The position numbers and the translations under genes were made by a program. Of a DNA stretch of 64,000 nucleotides, positions 8,425-17,856 are shown piece after piece. Numbering within the stretch: position 1 is the stretch's first letter; every line of letters starts with the position of its first letter. Source of the DNA: Halopiger goleimassiliensis. Lineage in GTDB: Archaea > Halobacteriota > Halobacteria > Halobacteriales > Natrialbaceae. The stretch spans positions 2,121,360 to 2,185,359 of the forward strand of contig NZ_HG315690.1 of assembly GCF_000455345.1 (NCBI RefSeq), given 5' to 3'. The notes under the pieces were generated by a model that was given only the letters and a program-made list of their open reading frames with translations, did not search any database and was not told the origin of the DNA.

Positions 8425-9407
8425 ACGTCCTCGTCGCGGGCAGCGAGGGATCGCTGATGCAGTGGACGATCGACCACCTCCTCGAGGCGGGCCACGACGT
8501 ACTCGGCGTCGACAACCAGTCGCGGTACGAGGATTACGACCTGACCAGGGTCGTCGACCGGGACCGCTACGAGTACGTTCGGGCCGACCTCACGGATCCG
8601 GACGTCGCCGTGGAACTGACTGAGGACGTCGACGGAATCATAAACGCAGCGGCACTGATCTACGGCGTCAAAGGGTTCCACGAGTACCCCGCGGACATCC
8701 TCTCGAACGACCTGACGATCCACCGAAACCTGCTCGAGGGAGCAGTCGAGAACGACGTCCCACGGGTCGTCTACATCTCCTCGTCGATGGTCTACGAACA
8801 GGACGAGACGCCACATCGCGAGGACGACGTCTGGGACAGTCTCGTCCCGTCGACGGATTACGGCCTCTCGAAGGTCGTCGGCGAACGGTACAGTCGAGCG
8901 TTCGCCGACCAGTACGACGTCACTTACACTATCTGGCGACCGTTCAACATCATCACGCCGTACGAGCGCGGCGAGGACGAACCCGGCATGAGTCACGTCT
9001 TCGCCGACTTCATCCGAAAGATCCTGATCGAAGAGCAAAACCCGATGGAAATATTCGGCGACGGCGAACAGGTCCGGTGTTTCACCTGGATCGACGAGGT
9101 CGCCGAGGCTATCGCCACCCAATCGTTCGTCGACGAGACGAAAAACGAGGCGTACAACCTGGCCAACCCCGAACCGGTTACGATGAAGGAACTCGCCCGA
9201 CGCATTCACCGAGCGGGCGTCGAACGCGGCTTGCTCGAGGACGAACCCCTCGAGTTCGAACACGTACCGATCTACGACGACGACGTGAAAGAACGGGTTC
9301 CCGTCGTCGAGAAGGCCGCCGAGGACTTCGGCTGGCAGCCCGAGGTCAAACTCGAGGATTCGCTCGAACGCTGTATCGACGAGGTCGACGAACTGTATCT
9401 CGACTGA
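8421..9407 (+). CDS. NAD-dependent epimerase/dehydratase (extended SDR)
   Basis: This 328-residue protein starts at ATG 8421, coupled by ATGA to the stop of the dehydrogenase. VAGSEGSLMQWTIDHLL is a variant of the G-x-x-G-x-x-G dinucleotide loop. SSSMVYEQDE and DYGLSKVVGERYSRAF supply the Ser and Y-x-x-x-K active-site residues. RPFNIITPYERG and EQVRCFTWIDEVAEAI are family motifs of sugar-nucleotide epimerases and decarboxylases. A longer reading frame upstream overlaps the dehydrogenase and is spurious. It probably modifies the UDP-uronic acid made by its neighbour, by epimerisation or decarboxylation. Confidence 0.87.
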   Translation: MNVLVAGSEGSLMQWTIDHLLEAGHDVLGVDNQSRYEDYDLTRVVDRDRYEYVRADLTDPDVAVELTEDVDGIINAAALIYGVKGFHEYPADILSNDLTIHRNLLEGAVENDVPRVVYISSSMVYEQDETPHREDDVWDSLVPSTDYGLSKVVGERYSRAFADQYDVTYTIWRPFNIITPYERGEDEPGMSHVFADFIRKILIEEQNPMEIFGDGEQVRCFTWIDEVAEAIATQSFVDETKNEAYNLANPEPVTMKELARRIHRAGVERGLLEDEPLEFEHVPIYDDDVKERVPVVEKAAEDFGWQPEVKLEDSLERCIDEVDELYLD

Positions 9408-9426
9408 TGGAGGGATCGATCGTACG

Positions 9427-10719
9427 ATGAGTTCGAACGCTTCCTCCCCGTCGGTCGTGCTCGTGAGCCAGTTTTTCGATCCGGATACCTCCGCGAACTC
9501 TATCCTGTTGTCGGACGTGGCCTACGGCCTCGCGGATCGAGGCGTGGACGTTACCGTCGTGACGACCCAGCCATCCTACACCGACGACGACCGAACGTCG
9601 AAACAGCCGACGTCGGAGGTCGTCGACGGCGTCCAGATTAGACGGCTTCCGGCGACGCGGTTCGACCGGAACGCCGGGCTGGCGAAACGCATGCTAAACG
9701 AACTGTCGTTCTTTCTCGCGGCGTTCGTCTACCTCGCAGTGCGAAAGCGAGGCGACGTCCTCTTGTTACCGACGTCCCCGACGTTCATGCCGATCGCCGG
9801 ATGGCCGCTTCGATACAGAGGGTACCGGCCGGTCCCGATCGTCATGGACCTCTACCCCTCGATGGCGGTCGCACTCGACTATCTCGAGGCGGACAGCCCG
9901 ATCAGACGCGTCTGGGACTGGTTGAACCGTCGGGCGTACCCGAAGGCCGAACTGACGGTCACGATCGGTGAACGCATGGCCGAACGGATCCAGGCGGAGT
10001 ACGGACCCATCCCGGTACGCGTGATCCACAACTGGGAAGACGGTGAGTTCATCGAACCCACCGAAAAAGCCGACAACGAGTTCGCACGCCGACACGGGTT
10101 CGACGCACAGTTGACGGTCCTCTACTCCGGTAACCTCGGTCGCCACCACGAGCTCGAGAGCGTCCTCGAAGCAGCGACCGCGCTCGAAGAGGACGACGAT
10201 GTGACTGGCTTCGAGTTCGTCTTTATCGGTGACGGCGGAACGAAGGAGAAACTACAGCGGATGGCCCGCGAGCGCGACCTCGAGTCGGTACAGTTTTTGC
10301 CGTATCAGCCGGAAGAGGAGCTTCCGAAGTCCCTTACGAGCGGCGACGTCTCGCTGGTGACGATGCGCCGAGCGGTCGAAGGACTCTGCGTCCCGAGCAA
10401 GTTCTACACTGCGCTCGCGAGCGGGCAGGCCGTACTGGCCGTCGCGACGCCGACTTCCGAGATCGCTCGAGTCGTCGAGAGAACCGACTGCGGTCTCGTC
10501 GTGGAACCGGGCGATGCGGAGGGACTCGAAGAGGCCGTTCGGTTCTGGCTCGAGAACCCGGAGCGAGTGATTGAGATGGGGAACGCTGCGAGGAACGCTT
10601 TTGAGAGCGGATATACGAAAAACGCTGCGATCGACGAATACCACGATGTCGTTCGAACGATCGCCTCGGAACCAACGTCGAAGCCGAGTATGCCGGTGCA
10701 GGCCGGTCGATCGGGATGA
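9427..10719 (+). CDS. Glycosyltransferase family 4, WbuB-like
   Basis: This 430-residue GT-B enzyme begins 20 bp after the epimerase, as the third gene of the operon. SVVLVSQFFDPDTSANS is the WbuB-type N-terminal loop. VIHNWEDGEF precedes the C-terminal domain, which has TVLYSGNLGRHHELE, FVFIGDGGTKEKL and VPSKFYTALASGQAVLAV. The last replaces the classic E-x7-E stretch, as is usual in the WbuB/fucosaminyl group. A weakly hydrophobic stretch near residues 95-130 may contact the membrane. Acceptor and donor are unknown; by context it adds a sugar supplied by the two preceding enzymes to a lipid-linked glycan. Confidence 0.88.
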   Translation: MSSNASSPSVVLVSQFFDPDTSANSILLSDVAYGLADRGVDVTVVTTQPSYTDDDRTSKQPTSEVVDGVQIRRLPATRFDRNAGLAKRMLNELSFFLAAFVYLAVRKRGDVLLLPTSPTFMPIAGWPLRYRGYRPVPIVMDLYPSMAVALDYLEADSPIRRVWDWLNRRAYPKAELTVTIGERMAERIQAEYGPIPVRVIHNWEDGEFIEPTEKADNEFARRHGFDAQLTVLYSGNLGRHHELESVLEAATALEEDDDVTGFEFVFIGDGGTKEKLQRMARERDLESVQFLPYQPEEELPKSLTSGDVSLVTMRRAVEGLCVPSKFYTALASGQAVLAVATPTSEIARVVERTDCGLVVEPGDAEGLEEAVRFWLENPERVIEMGNAARNAFESGYTKNAAIDEYHDVVRTIASEPTSKPSMPVQAGRSG

Positions 10720-10964
10720 GTGCAAAGGCGTTTCGGGAGTCGAGAACTAGAACCTGTCCCCGTATTGTCGCTCGGGAACGAACGCACCAATCATATCGGG
10801 TCCTCTGCTAGTACTGGATTTCGTAACCGGTTTTAGGCTCGTCGAACGATAGCGATTCTCGAGCTAGTGAACGTCACCATATCACTTGAACTACGTGTGG
10901 TGGATCACCAACGGTGTGTTAAATCAGGTCGACTCGAGGGGGGACTATGTAACAGTGTCGTAAC

Positions 10965-10970
10965 AATATA
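10965..10970 (+). promoter_or_regulatory. TATA box of the FkbM methyltransferase gene
   Basis: AATATA (within CAATATATCC) is centred 26-27 nt before the ATG at 10994, so that ATG and not the GTG at 10982 is the likely leaderless start. Confidence 0.5.
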
Positions 10971-10993
10971 TCCGTTAGCCGGTGTGTGAGGGT

Positions 10994-11833
10994 ATGGCTA
11001 CAGCATCCAGCGCTATCGACTCGGTTTTACAAGACGGAGTCGCAGAGACGCTTTCTAAAGGTGGGAGCCTGCTTCCGTCACCGGTTGCGATTCCGTACGA
11101 GATGGTCCTTCACGCAATACACCCGGATTACGATTTCGTCACCGTGAAGCCGAATGGCGAGACGTGGATTGCCGTCAATCGAAAGACAGGTGATGCATAT
11201 CACTTTCCTCGCTGTCCTCACGCCGGACAGTACCGTCACGTCGCGACTGGATATACGGGGAACATGGTAGAGAAGTATACGTTAGACGGGTTCGTCGAAC
11301 TGGAATCGGACGACGTCGTGGTCGACGGTGGAGCGTTCGTCGGCGCGTTTACAAGGGCAGCAGCAGCAAAAGCATCCACAGTTCTCGCCGTCGAACCGAG
11401 TCCCGCGACGCTTCACGCGCTCAAACTCAATACGAGCCAACTGGACAACGTAACTGTCGTTCACGGTGCACTGTGGCACGAATCGAACACCCTACAGTTG
11501 CATCTCGGCGTAGACGCAAGCGATCACTCACTAATCGACATCGACGACGAGGCTTTGGGGCATTCCGTGGAGGTCCCTGCCTATCGCCTTGACGAACTCG
11601 CACCCCGGCACGGACTCGAGTCAATCGACTTCCTGAAAATCGATGCGGAGGGGGGAGAACCGGAGGTTCTCCGCGGGGCACGTTCAAGGGAGATCGAAAA
11701 ACTGGCCGTCGATTGTGGGCCGGAACGTCGTGGAACAACGACCGCTGGAGAAGTGACCGATATGTTGCAGGAACGCGGCTATTCGACTGCCACTGAGGAC
11801 GGAATCGTATTCGCTCGACACGAAGACGCGTGA
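10994..11833 (+). CDS. FkbM-family SAM-dependent methyltransferase
   Basis: This 279-residue protein starts at ATG 10994, chosen because the TATA box at 10965-10970 fits it exactly; a GTG four codons upstream is the alternative. The C-terminal half holds the Rossmann SAM-binding core: VVDGGAFVGAFTRAAAAKAS is motif I, VLAVEPSP is motif II, and IDFLKIDAEGGEPEVLRGA is the FkbM hallmark. The N-terminal hundred residues are family-specific. FkbM enzymes O-methylate hydroxyls, often on sugars. It stands alone on the plus strand next to the flippase, and the local base composition appears less GC-rich than in the flanking operons. Probably methylates the polysaccharide. Confidence 0.88.
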   Translation: MATASSAIDSVLQDGVAETLSKGGSLLPSPVAIPYEMVLHAIHPDYDFVTVKPNGETWIAVNRKTGDAYHFPRCPHAGQYRHVATGYTGNMVEKYTLDGFVELESDDVVVDGGAFVGAFTRAAAAKASTVLAVEPSPATLHALKLNTSQLDNVTVVHGALWHESNTLQLHLGVDASDHSLIDIDDEALGHSVEVPAYRLDELAPRHGLESIDFLKIDAEGGEPEVLRGARSREIEKLAVDCGPERRGTTTAGEVTDMLQERGYSTATEDGIVFARHEDA

Positions 11834-11861
11834 GGTGACGAAACGTAGACGAGCAGGGCAA

Positions 11862-13355
11862 TCAGATTTCCTCCTGCTCGATTGCTTCAATGAGCACGCG
11901 ATCCCGATTCTCTAACCCAAGCAAATAGATAATAGCGAGGAACGTGACGCCTCCGATCGTGCCGGACACGACCAGTGCAGCTATCCCCGTGAGCACCTCC
12001 GAAACCAAGAGGAAAACGAGCAGCGGCGGCCAGAGGGCAGCGACCCCCTTCCAGTAATCTAGGGAGTACGGGAGCACCCCCACGTAGTATTTCGCCTCGA
12101 GCAGGCGAGCGATGTTGAGCGTAGCGAGGGAGAAGGTGGTCGCGATAGCCGCTCCGAAAATCCCATACCACTGTATGAGAACGTAATTGAGGGCGGCGTT
12201 CAGCACGAGCATTCCGATCGAATTGTACAACTCCAACCGTTCGAACTCCGTCATCTTGAGCACGAATCCACTCGGGCCGGTGCTCGCGACAATTACCTGG
12301 CCGCCGATGAGGGCGATCAGTGTACTCGATCCGGCCGTGAACTCCGATCCAAATAGCGACAGGATTTCAGACGAGAATACTACCAGAAAGAGGGAAAGAA
12401 AGAGGGTGACGTACGCAGTCCACTTCGTGATTGACGTATACAGGTCCCTCAGATACGTTCGATTACCGTTACTGTATGCATCCGCGATAAGACTGGGAAA
12501 GATCATATTCGCTGCATAGATGATGGTGGTCATCAGCATGGACGTCTGAAACGCTATCTGATAGATGCCCACATTGTCGGGCGAGACAAACGCACTGAGA
12601 AACAGGATATCGATCCACGATGCAGCGGTCGAACTGACACCCGCAAATAATAACGGGAGCGAAAATGTGAGGATCTCACGCGACTGTAGCACCGGGTTCG
12701 CGTACGCGGCGAACGCGCCCAACCGGTAGAGATAGTATACGACGAGAACGACGCCAACCGCTAGCGAAAGGATGTAACTGTAGATCACAAGCCGTAAATC
12801 CGACACTGCGAACGAGACGATCGCAATGAGTGTCACTGCGAGGCCCGATTGAGCGATATCACGCGTATAGACGGAGTACTTCGTCTCTTTGAATCCTCGA
12901 GTCGCGTGCATCCCTACCATCATTAACGCGAGAAGCGGGATACCAACCGAAAAGTGCCGAATGACTGGTCGATACGCTTCGTAGCCGGTTTCGAACAGTT
13001 CGAGTCCGATGTTGAGGACGAGTACCGTCACGATCGCGAATCCGATCGAGAAGAGAAACGTCGAGAACACTGCACCAGTTAGCTTCCGTTCGTCTCCATC
13101 CGATTCGTGTATCGAGACGTACTTCTCTGCTGCAACGTCGAATCCGGCACGAGCAAATGTGGCCCCGATCTGAAGAACGACCAAACCGAAGGCGAAAAAG
13201 CCGACTGCTCCAGCCCCTAACCCGCGGGCGATAAAAAACTGAAGGAAATACCGAAACAGCTTCCCGATCACCGTACCGACCAGCGCGATGCTCATCAGCA
13301 TCACGACCGATTTAGCGAACAGCGGATGACTCGGTACGATCTCTCGTACACGCAC
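11862..13355 (-). CDS. Polysaccharide flippase (MOP superfamily, Wzx-like)
   Basis: This 497-residue membrane protein has about 12-14 hydrophobic helices spread along its length and few charged residues between them. Examples are SVVMLMSIALVGTVIG at the N-terminus, AVGFFAFGLVVLQIGA, and repeated leucine/valine-rich helices in the C-terminal half. GLGAGAVGFFAFG and WYGIFGAAIATTFSL are typical of polysaccharide exporters of the RfbX/MATE-like group. It translocates lipid-linked glycan across the membrane. The start is GTG at 13355. It is convergent with the FkbM gene (28-bp gap). GC content looks lower than in the epimerase downstream. Confidence 0.88.
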   Translation of the reverse strand: MRVREIVPSHPLFAKSVVMLMSIALVGTVIGKLFRYFLQFFIARGLGAGAVGFFAFGLVVLQIGATFARAGFDVAAEKYVSIHESDGDERKLTGAVFSTFLFSIGFAIVTVLVLNIGLELFETGYEAYRPVIRHFSVGIPLLALMMVGMHATRGFKETKYSVYTRDIAQSGLAVTLIAIVSFAVSDLRLVIYSYILSLAVGVVLVVYYLYRLGAFAAYANPVLQSREILTFSLPLLFAGVSSTAASWIDILFLSAFVSPDNVGIYQIAFQTSMLMTTIIYAANMIFPSLIADAYSNGNRTYLRDLYTSITKWTAYVTLFLSLFLVVFSSEILSLFGSEFTAGSSTLIALIGGQVIVASTGPSGFVLKMTEFERLELYNSIGMLVLNAALNYVLIQWYGIFGAAIATTFSLATLNIARLLEAKYYVGVLPYSLDYWKGVAALWPPLLVFLLVSEVLTGIAALVVSGTIGGVTFLAIIYLLGLENRDRVLIEAIEQEEI

Positions 13356-13508
13356 AGTTGTCGTACGGCCTCTATCACCAGGGAAAAACGTTGGTGATTA
13401 GGAAGGCGTTACAGCGGAGAAACGAGCCTCGAACGGTAGTAGCCGACAAATCGCCGACAGAGCGGGAACGATGATCGACGCACCAGTTCACGGTCCGGTT
13501 TCACCCGT

Positions 13509-14471
13509 TTACGTCTGTGACGTTCGGCAATCGGCGTGATTACGATGGGCTTCCAGATAGTCGACGGTCGCAGCAATACCATCGGATAAGGGAATTTCGG
13601 GTTCGTAGCCGAGTTTCGACGTCGCCTTGCTCACGTCCGCGAGGCGACGTTCGATGACGTACGGCCGCGGGTGCTCTACGTGGACGGTTTCGGCGTCGCC
13701 CACGGCGTCGGCGACCGCGTTCGCGAGCGCACGAATTTCCGTCTCGGAGCCCGTGCCGACGTTGAACGTCTCGTTTCGTCCCGCGGGACCAAGCGCTGCG
13801 AGCGTACAGTCGACGGCGTCGTCGATGTAGGTGAAGTCACGGGTCTGCGTGCCGTCGCCGTGGATTTCGATCGGTGCTCCGGAGAGCGCCCGGTCGACGA
13901 ACTTCGGGATGACGAACCCGTACTCGGAGGAGTCCTGTCGCGGTCCGTAGACGTTGAAGTAGCGGAGGATGGTGTGGTCGAGACCGTGCGTCTCCGAGTA
14001 CGCCCGTACGAACCGTTCGCTCGCGCGTTTCGCGACGGCGTAGTTCGTCTCCGGGGATTTGACGTCGTCTTCGGCGTACGGGACGTCCGGCGCGTCGCCG
14101 TAGACCTCCGACGTCGAGGCGAAGAGCACGCGGTCGACGTCCGATTCGACACAGGCCTCTATCACGGTCCGGGTGCCGTCGAGGTTGACGCGCAGCACCT
14201 CGAGCGGTCGCTCGAGGGTTCGCCGAACGCCCATCATCGCGGCCATGTGGACGACCACGTCGTGGTCGGCGACTGCCGACCGGACGACGCTCTCGTCGCG
14301 AACGTCGGCCTCGATAACCCGGTCGGCGGGGAACGACCGGACGTGTGCCTCCTCGCCGCTCGAGAAATCGTCGAGGATCGTGACCGCGTTCTCGTCGGCG
14401 AGTCGTTCGGCGACGTGGCTGCCGATGAATCCGCCACCGCCGGTGACGAGGACGCGTGCGTCGCTAATCAT
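13509..14471 (-). CDS. NAD-dependent epimerase (GalE-like, SDR)
   Basis: This 320-residue extended SDR has TGGGGFIGSHVAERL as its NAD-binding loop, FASTSEVYGDAPDVPYAED as the active-site Ser/Thr region, and NYAVAKRASERFVRAY with the Y-x-x-x-K pair. DFTYIDDAVDCTLAA and FNVGTGSET are C-terminal motifs of UDP-sugar epimerases. The reaction is probably 4-epimerisation of a UDP-hexose or uronate. Its start overlaps the end of the upstream nucleotide-sugar dehydrogenase by 8 bp (14464-14471), forming a two-gene operon. Confidence 0.9.
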   Translation of the reverse strand: MISDARVLVTGGGGFIGSHVAERLADENAVTILDDFSSGEEAHVRSFPADRVIEADVRDESVVRSAVADHDVVVHMAAMMGVRRTLERPLEVLRVNLDGTRTVIEACVESDVDRVLFASTSEVYGDAPDVPYAEDDVKSPETNYAVAKRASERFVRAYSETHGLDHTILRYFNVYGPRQDSSEYGFVIPKFVDRALSGAPIEIHGDGTQTRDFTYIDDAVDCTLAALGPAGRNETFNVGTGSETEIRALANAVADAVGDAETVHVEHPRPYVIERRLADVSKATSKLGYEPEIPLSDGIAATVDYLEAHRNHADCRTSQT

Positions 14472-15885
14472 GGTCTCCCTCCTGTGGCCCGACTTCGGCG
14501 GTCGCTTCTGGCCCGGATCGAGGCTGCGTGGCGGGCCGACCGGGTTCGAGGGAGAGCGCTCGCAACCGGGTCAGGTCGCTCGCTTCGACTGCGTCCGGAT
14601 CGAGCAACCGGGCGAAGTCGACGACGATCGGGTCTTCGGCCATCCACGTCGCCATCGCGTCCGGTTCGAGGTGCTGGAACTCGTCGTGTGCGGCCCCGAA
14701 GACGGCGACGTCGGCGTTCTCGATAGTTGGTGGGAGCGTCGACTCGTTGTACAATCCGGTCGATTCGATCTCCGCGTTCGGTTCGAAGTTGGGATCGAAG
14801 GTGGAGACCTGAACGTCGTTCTCGCGGAGGGTTCGGACCAGCGTCACTGCCGGGCTGTTCCGCGTGTCCTCGACGTTCGGTTTGTACGCCGTACCGAGGA
14901 CGGCGACCTCGGCCATCGAGGGCGATTTCCCGAGGGACTCGAGGGCGCGGACGATCCAGTCACCGTAGTAGGTCGGCATCGACCGGTTGATCTCGCGCGC
15001 GGTCGGCACCAGGTCCAGGTCGGCCTCGTACCCCTCGAGTGCGGCCTCGAAGTAGTGGGGATCGATCGGGAGGCAGTGTCCGCCGACGCCGAGTCTGGGC
15101 TCGTACCGGTGGAAGTTCCACTTCGTATCCGCCCCGTCGATCACCTCCCAGGTGTCGATGCCCAGGGTGTCCAGCGCCCGTGCGATTTCGTTGACGATGG
15201 CGATGTTGACGTCCCGCTGGACGTTTTCGACGAGTTTGATCGCCTCGGCGACCTCGAGCGACGAGACCGGAACGACCGAGTCGGTGACGTCCTCGTAGAG
15301 GGCCAGGGTCTCCCCACGCCACCAGTCGTCGATCGAACCCACGACGCGTGGTGCCGACTTGGACCGATCGTCGCCCGGGCTGTACCGTTCGGGGACGTGT
15401 GAGACGCCGACATCGGTGCCCGCATCGAGGCCCGACGTTTCGAGTACCGGGACGAGTTCGCGGCGGCTACAGCCGGGATAGATCGTACTCTGGATCACCA
15501 CCAGGTCACCCCGCTCGAGGACCGTCCCGACGCTCTGGCAGGCCGACCGGAGGGCCGACAGGTCGGGATCGGACGCCTCGTCGAGCGGCGTCGGCACGCT
15601 GACGACGTAGGTATCACAGTCGGCAGCGTCCGAGATGTCCGTCGTGACGGTACAGTGCCCGTCGGTGACGTGTTCCCGGAACGTATCGGTTTCGAAGGGG
15701 TGGGTCCCGCGTCGGATCGATTCGACCAACGCCTCGTCTTTGTCGACCCCGACTACCCGTCGGCCGGCGGTGCAGAATCCGACCGCCGAGTGGTAGCCGA
15801 CGAACCCCATGCCGACGCACGCGACTCGAGAGCGGTCGCGACTAGGCCGACTAGAAGCTGTCGTGTCACTGCCTCGATCAGGCAT
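14464..15885 (-). CDS. Nucleotide-sugar dehydrogenase (WecC/UDP-ManNAc dehydrogenase-like)
   Basis: This 473-residue protein is the second UDP-sugar dehydrogenase of the locus and distinct from the one at 7159. ACVGMGFVGYHSAVGF is the Rossmann loop. VSVPTPLDEASDPDLS and SHVPERYSPGD are central motifs. LGVGGHCLPIDPHYF carries the catalytic Cys and matches the WecC-type G-G-H-C signature, better than the VGGPCLTKD of the first enzyme. VLGTAYKPNVEDTRNSPA is in the C-terminal domain. An N-terminal extension of about 20 residues and an acidic C-terminal tail are unusual. The ATG fits a TATA box 27 nt upstream. It supplies a UDP-uronic or N-acetyluronic acid to the epimerase it overlaps. Confidence 0.9.
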   Translation of the reverse strand: MPDRGSDTTASSRPSRDRSRVACVGMGFVGYHSAVGFCTAGRRVVGVDKDEALVESIRRGTHPFETDTFREHVTDGHCTVTTDISDAADCDTYVVSVPTPLDEASDPDLSALRSACQSVGTVLERGDLVVIQSTIYPGCSRRELVPVLETSGLDAGTDVGVSHVPERYSPGDDRSKSAPRVVGSIDDWWRGETLALYEDVTDSVVPVSSLEVAEAIKLVENVQRDVNIAIVNEIARALDTLGIDTWEVIDGADTKWNFHRYEPRLGVGGHCLPIDPHYFEAALEGYEADLDLVPTAREINRSMPTYYGDWIVRALESLGKSPSMAEVAVLGTAYKPNVEDTRNSPAVTLVRTLRENDVQVSTFDPNFEPNAEIESTGLYNESTLPPTIENADVAVFGAAHDEFQHLEPDAMATWMAEDPIVVDFARLLDPDAVEASDLTRLRALSLEPGRPATQPRSGPEATAEVGPQEGDHD

Positions 15886-16219
15886 AGCGCTCGAATCAGG
15901 CCAGTTGCTTAAAAAGGGTCGTTACCGTTATGCACGAATTGGAGCGATTACGTGGCGTCGTTACGGGCTAATACGTCGGTGGGGTCGCGGAAGGGTGATC
16001 GAACGAGGTCGAACGAAGACTCGAAGCGCGTTCGTAATCCGACTCGAACCGGGCCGACTCCGACTGACCGCCGATCGGTCGAGCGGTAGGCACCGGTTAG
16101 GATCGATCCGTCGCTCACTGGCGAGGACTCCTCGAGCCCCGAGATCGAGTTCCGATCCCGGCTTCGCGGCGTAGGTGATCGTTCGTTCCGTTCGATCAAC
16201 GACACCACCGCTGCTCGAG
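15886..16219. other. Intergenic region
   Basis: This 334-bp gap lies between two leftward glycan genes. It holds the TATA box of the dehydrogenase gene at 15909-15915. The remainder has open frames without recognisable protein features. I see no RNA gene or repeat. Confidence 0.4.
15909..15915 (-). promoter_or_regulatory. TATA box of the WecC-like gene
   Basis: On the minus strand the sequence reads TTTTTAA, centred 27 nt upstream of the ATG at 15885, which predicts a leaderless mRNA. Confidence 0.5.
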
Positions 16220-17644
16220 TCAGGAGCGGCGGACGAGGTCCGCCAGATCGGCGAACACGTTCCGGAACTGGCCCAGCAGGATGCGCACGTCGAACCAGAA
16301 CGACCGATCACGGACGTACTGCAGGTCGGCCGCCAGTTTCTCGGCCGGTTCCTGGCTCGTCGCGCCGGATATCTGTGCGAGTCCGGTCAGCCCAGGCTTG
16401 ACGAACCATCGGCGTCGCCACTGCGGGGCGCTCGCTTCGAACTCCGGTTCGAGTTTCGTCTGAGCGGGACGGGGACCGACGACGCTCATGCGGCCGACGA
16501 GGATCGACCACAACTGCGGAATTTCGTCGAGGTGAGTCGTTCTGAGAAGTTGGCCCAGCGGCGTCTGGCGATCCTCGTCGATCACGGTTCCGACCTCGCC
16601 TCCTTCCTTCGGTTTGAGCGTTCTGAACTTCCGCAGTTCGAACGTGCGCCCGAGACGGCACGTCCGTTGCTGCGTGAAAAAGACCGGCCCTTCGCCTTCG
16701 ATCGTGATCGCGAGCGCGATGAGCACGACGACCGGCGCGAGGACGACCAACGCCGTCCCCGCGACTGCGACGTCGAACGCCCGTTTCACCAGCGACTCGA
16801 GCGGCCCCCAGGGCTCGAGGTCGATCTCGACGAACTCCCCCGGCCCGTCGCCAGCGACGAGTATCGAATCGGCGTGTCGCCGGTGGCCGAGGGCGTCGAG
16901 GCCGAGTTCTCGACAGAGTCGTAACGTACCGAAAAAGCCCCGTCGGTCGGGGGACGCGAACGCGAGGGCGACCGTATCGATGTCCCGATCGCGAAGCGTC
17001 TCTGCCAGCTGGGACCAGCTCTCCGTTCGACGCTTCGCGATGGAGCGGCCCTCGCGACCCACGCCGATGACCATTGGGGGGTCACCGTCTTCGTCGTCCG
17101 CTATCGCGTGACCCGTCGAACTCGAACCGTTGCCATCCGGGACTGGGGTCGAGGACTGCGATCCGTCGGTGGCGTCACCCGACCCGCCCGCGCCCGAGGA
17201 TCGTGGGGGAGCGAGGATACCGACTGGGTCCCTCGGGAGCGAGCGGATCGCCTCCTCGATCAATGCGGGGTCGTCCCCGACGATAGCGATCCGATCGTTC
17301 CTGGAGGCCCCTCGAGATGAGGATACAAGGGATAGGGCTGCCACGGACGCCCCGGAAGCGGGGTCACTCGTCCCAACAGTTGCCAGGAGCGTGAGGACGA
17401 TTCCGAGTAGAGCGACGGCCAGACAGGTGGCGACGAGAGAGTTCTGCTCGGTGTCTGTCCCACGACGAACCGGGGCATCGTCCGTTTCGAGCCTTCCGAT
17501 CGTACGGGTCGGATCGGCCTGGACGGCCGTTCTCGCGGGTATTCGGTCGTCGGCTGAGATATCACCTGGCGCTCCGAACGTCGCCGAGATAGCGGCGTCG
17601 ACCCGCTTCCTGGTATCGAGCACTGCCGCTCGGTTCGTCGTCAT
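16220..17644 (-). CDS. Polyprenyl-phosphate sugar phosphotransferase (initiating transferase, Bac_transf domain)
   Basis: This 474-residue protein has the initiating glycosyltransferase domain from about residue 285 to the end. KRAFDVAVAGTALVVLAPVV is its membrane re-entrant helix, ELRKFRTLKP the K-F-R-T-L/M motif, GRMSVVGPRP the catalytic-region motif, and KPGLTGLAQISG plus DLQYVRDRSFWFDV the C-terminal motifs. This class transfers a sugar-1-phosphate to a polyprenyl (dolichyl) phosphate and starts repeat-unit assembly. The N-terminal half has a single clear hydrophobic helix (about 50-70) and long polar stretches, where bacterial WcaJ proteins have four helices, so the topology is odd. It is the last gene of the glycan locus. 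Confidence 0.88.
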   Translation of the reverse strand: MTTNRAAVLDTRKRVDAAISATFGAPGDISADDRIPARTAVQADPTRTIGRLETDDAPVRRGTDTEQNSLVATCLAVALLGIVLTLLATVGTSDPASGASVAALSLVSSSRGASRNDRIAIVGDDPALIEEAIRSLPRDPVGILAPPRSSGAGGSGDATDGSQSSTPVPDGNGSSSTGHAIADDEDGDPPMVIGVGREGRSIAKRRTESWSQLAETLRDRDIDTVALAFASPDRRGFFGTLRLCRELGLDALGHRRHADSILVAGDGPGEFVEIDLEPWGPLESLVKRAFDVAVAGTALVVLAPVVVLIALAITIEGEGPVFFTQQRTCRLGRTFELRKFRTLKPKEGGEVGTVIDEDRQTPLGQLLRTTHLDEIPQLWSILVGRMSVVGPRPAQTKLEPEFEASAPQWRRRWFVKPGLTGLAQISGATSQEPAEKLAADLQYVRDRSFWFDVRILLGQFRNVFADLADLVRRS

Positions 17645-17856
17645 CTCGAGGCACGGTTTTCCGCTGGCGCGGATAAGTGTTTTTTAAGTTGACATTTAAT
17701 ATCGGCTGTCGAGAACGTTAGCCGGTCGATAGGTGCCGCGGATGGACGGGGTACAGCGAGATTACGGGACGGCCGTCGCTGACCGATCGACCGTCGATGC
17801 GACGATAAAAACGAAGAAATCAGGGATGCGATTCGGATACTCCGCAGAGACGACCG

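Noticed and set aside
15948-16311. Short minus-strand frames before the sugar transferase gene
   Set aside because: Arg/Ser-rich, no protein-like motifs, and they overlap a strongly supported gene.
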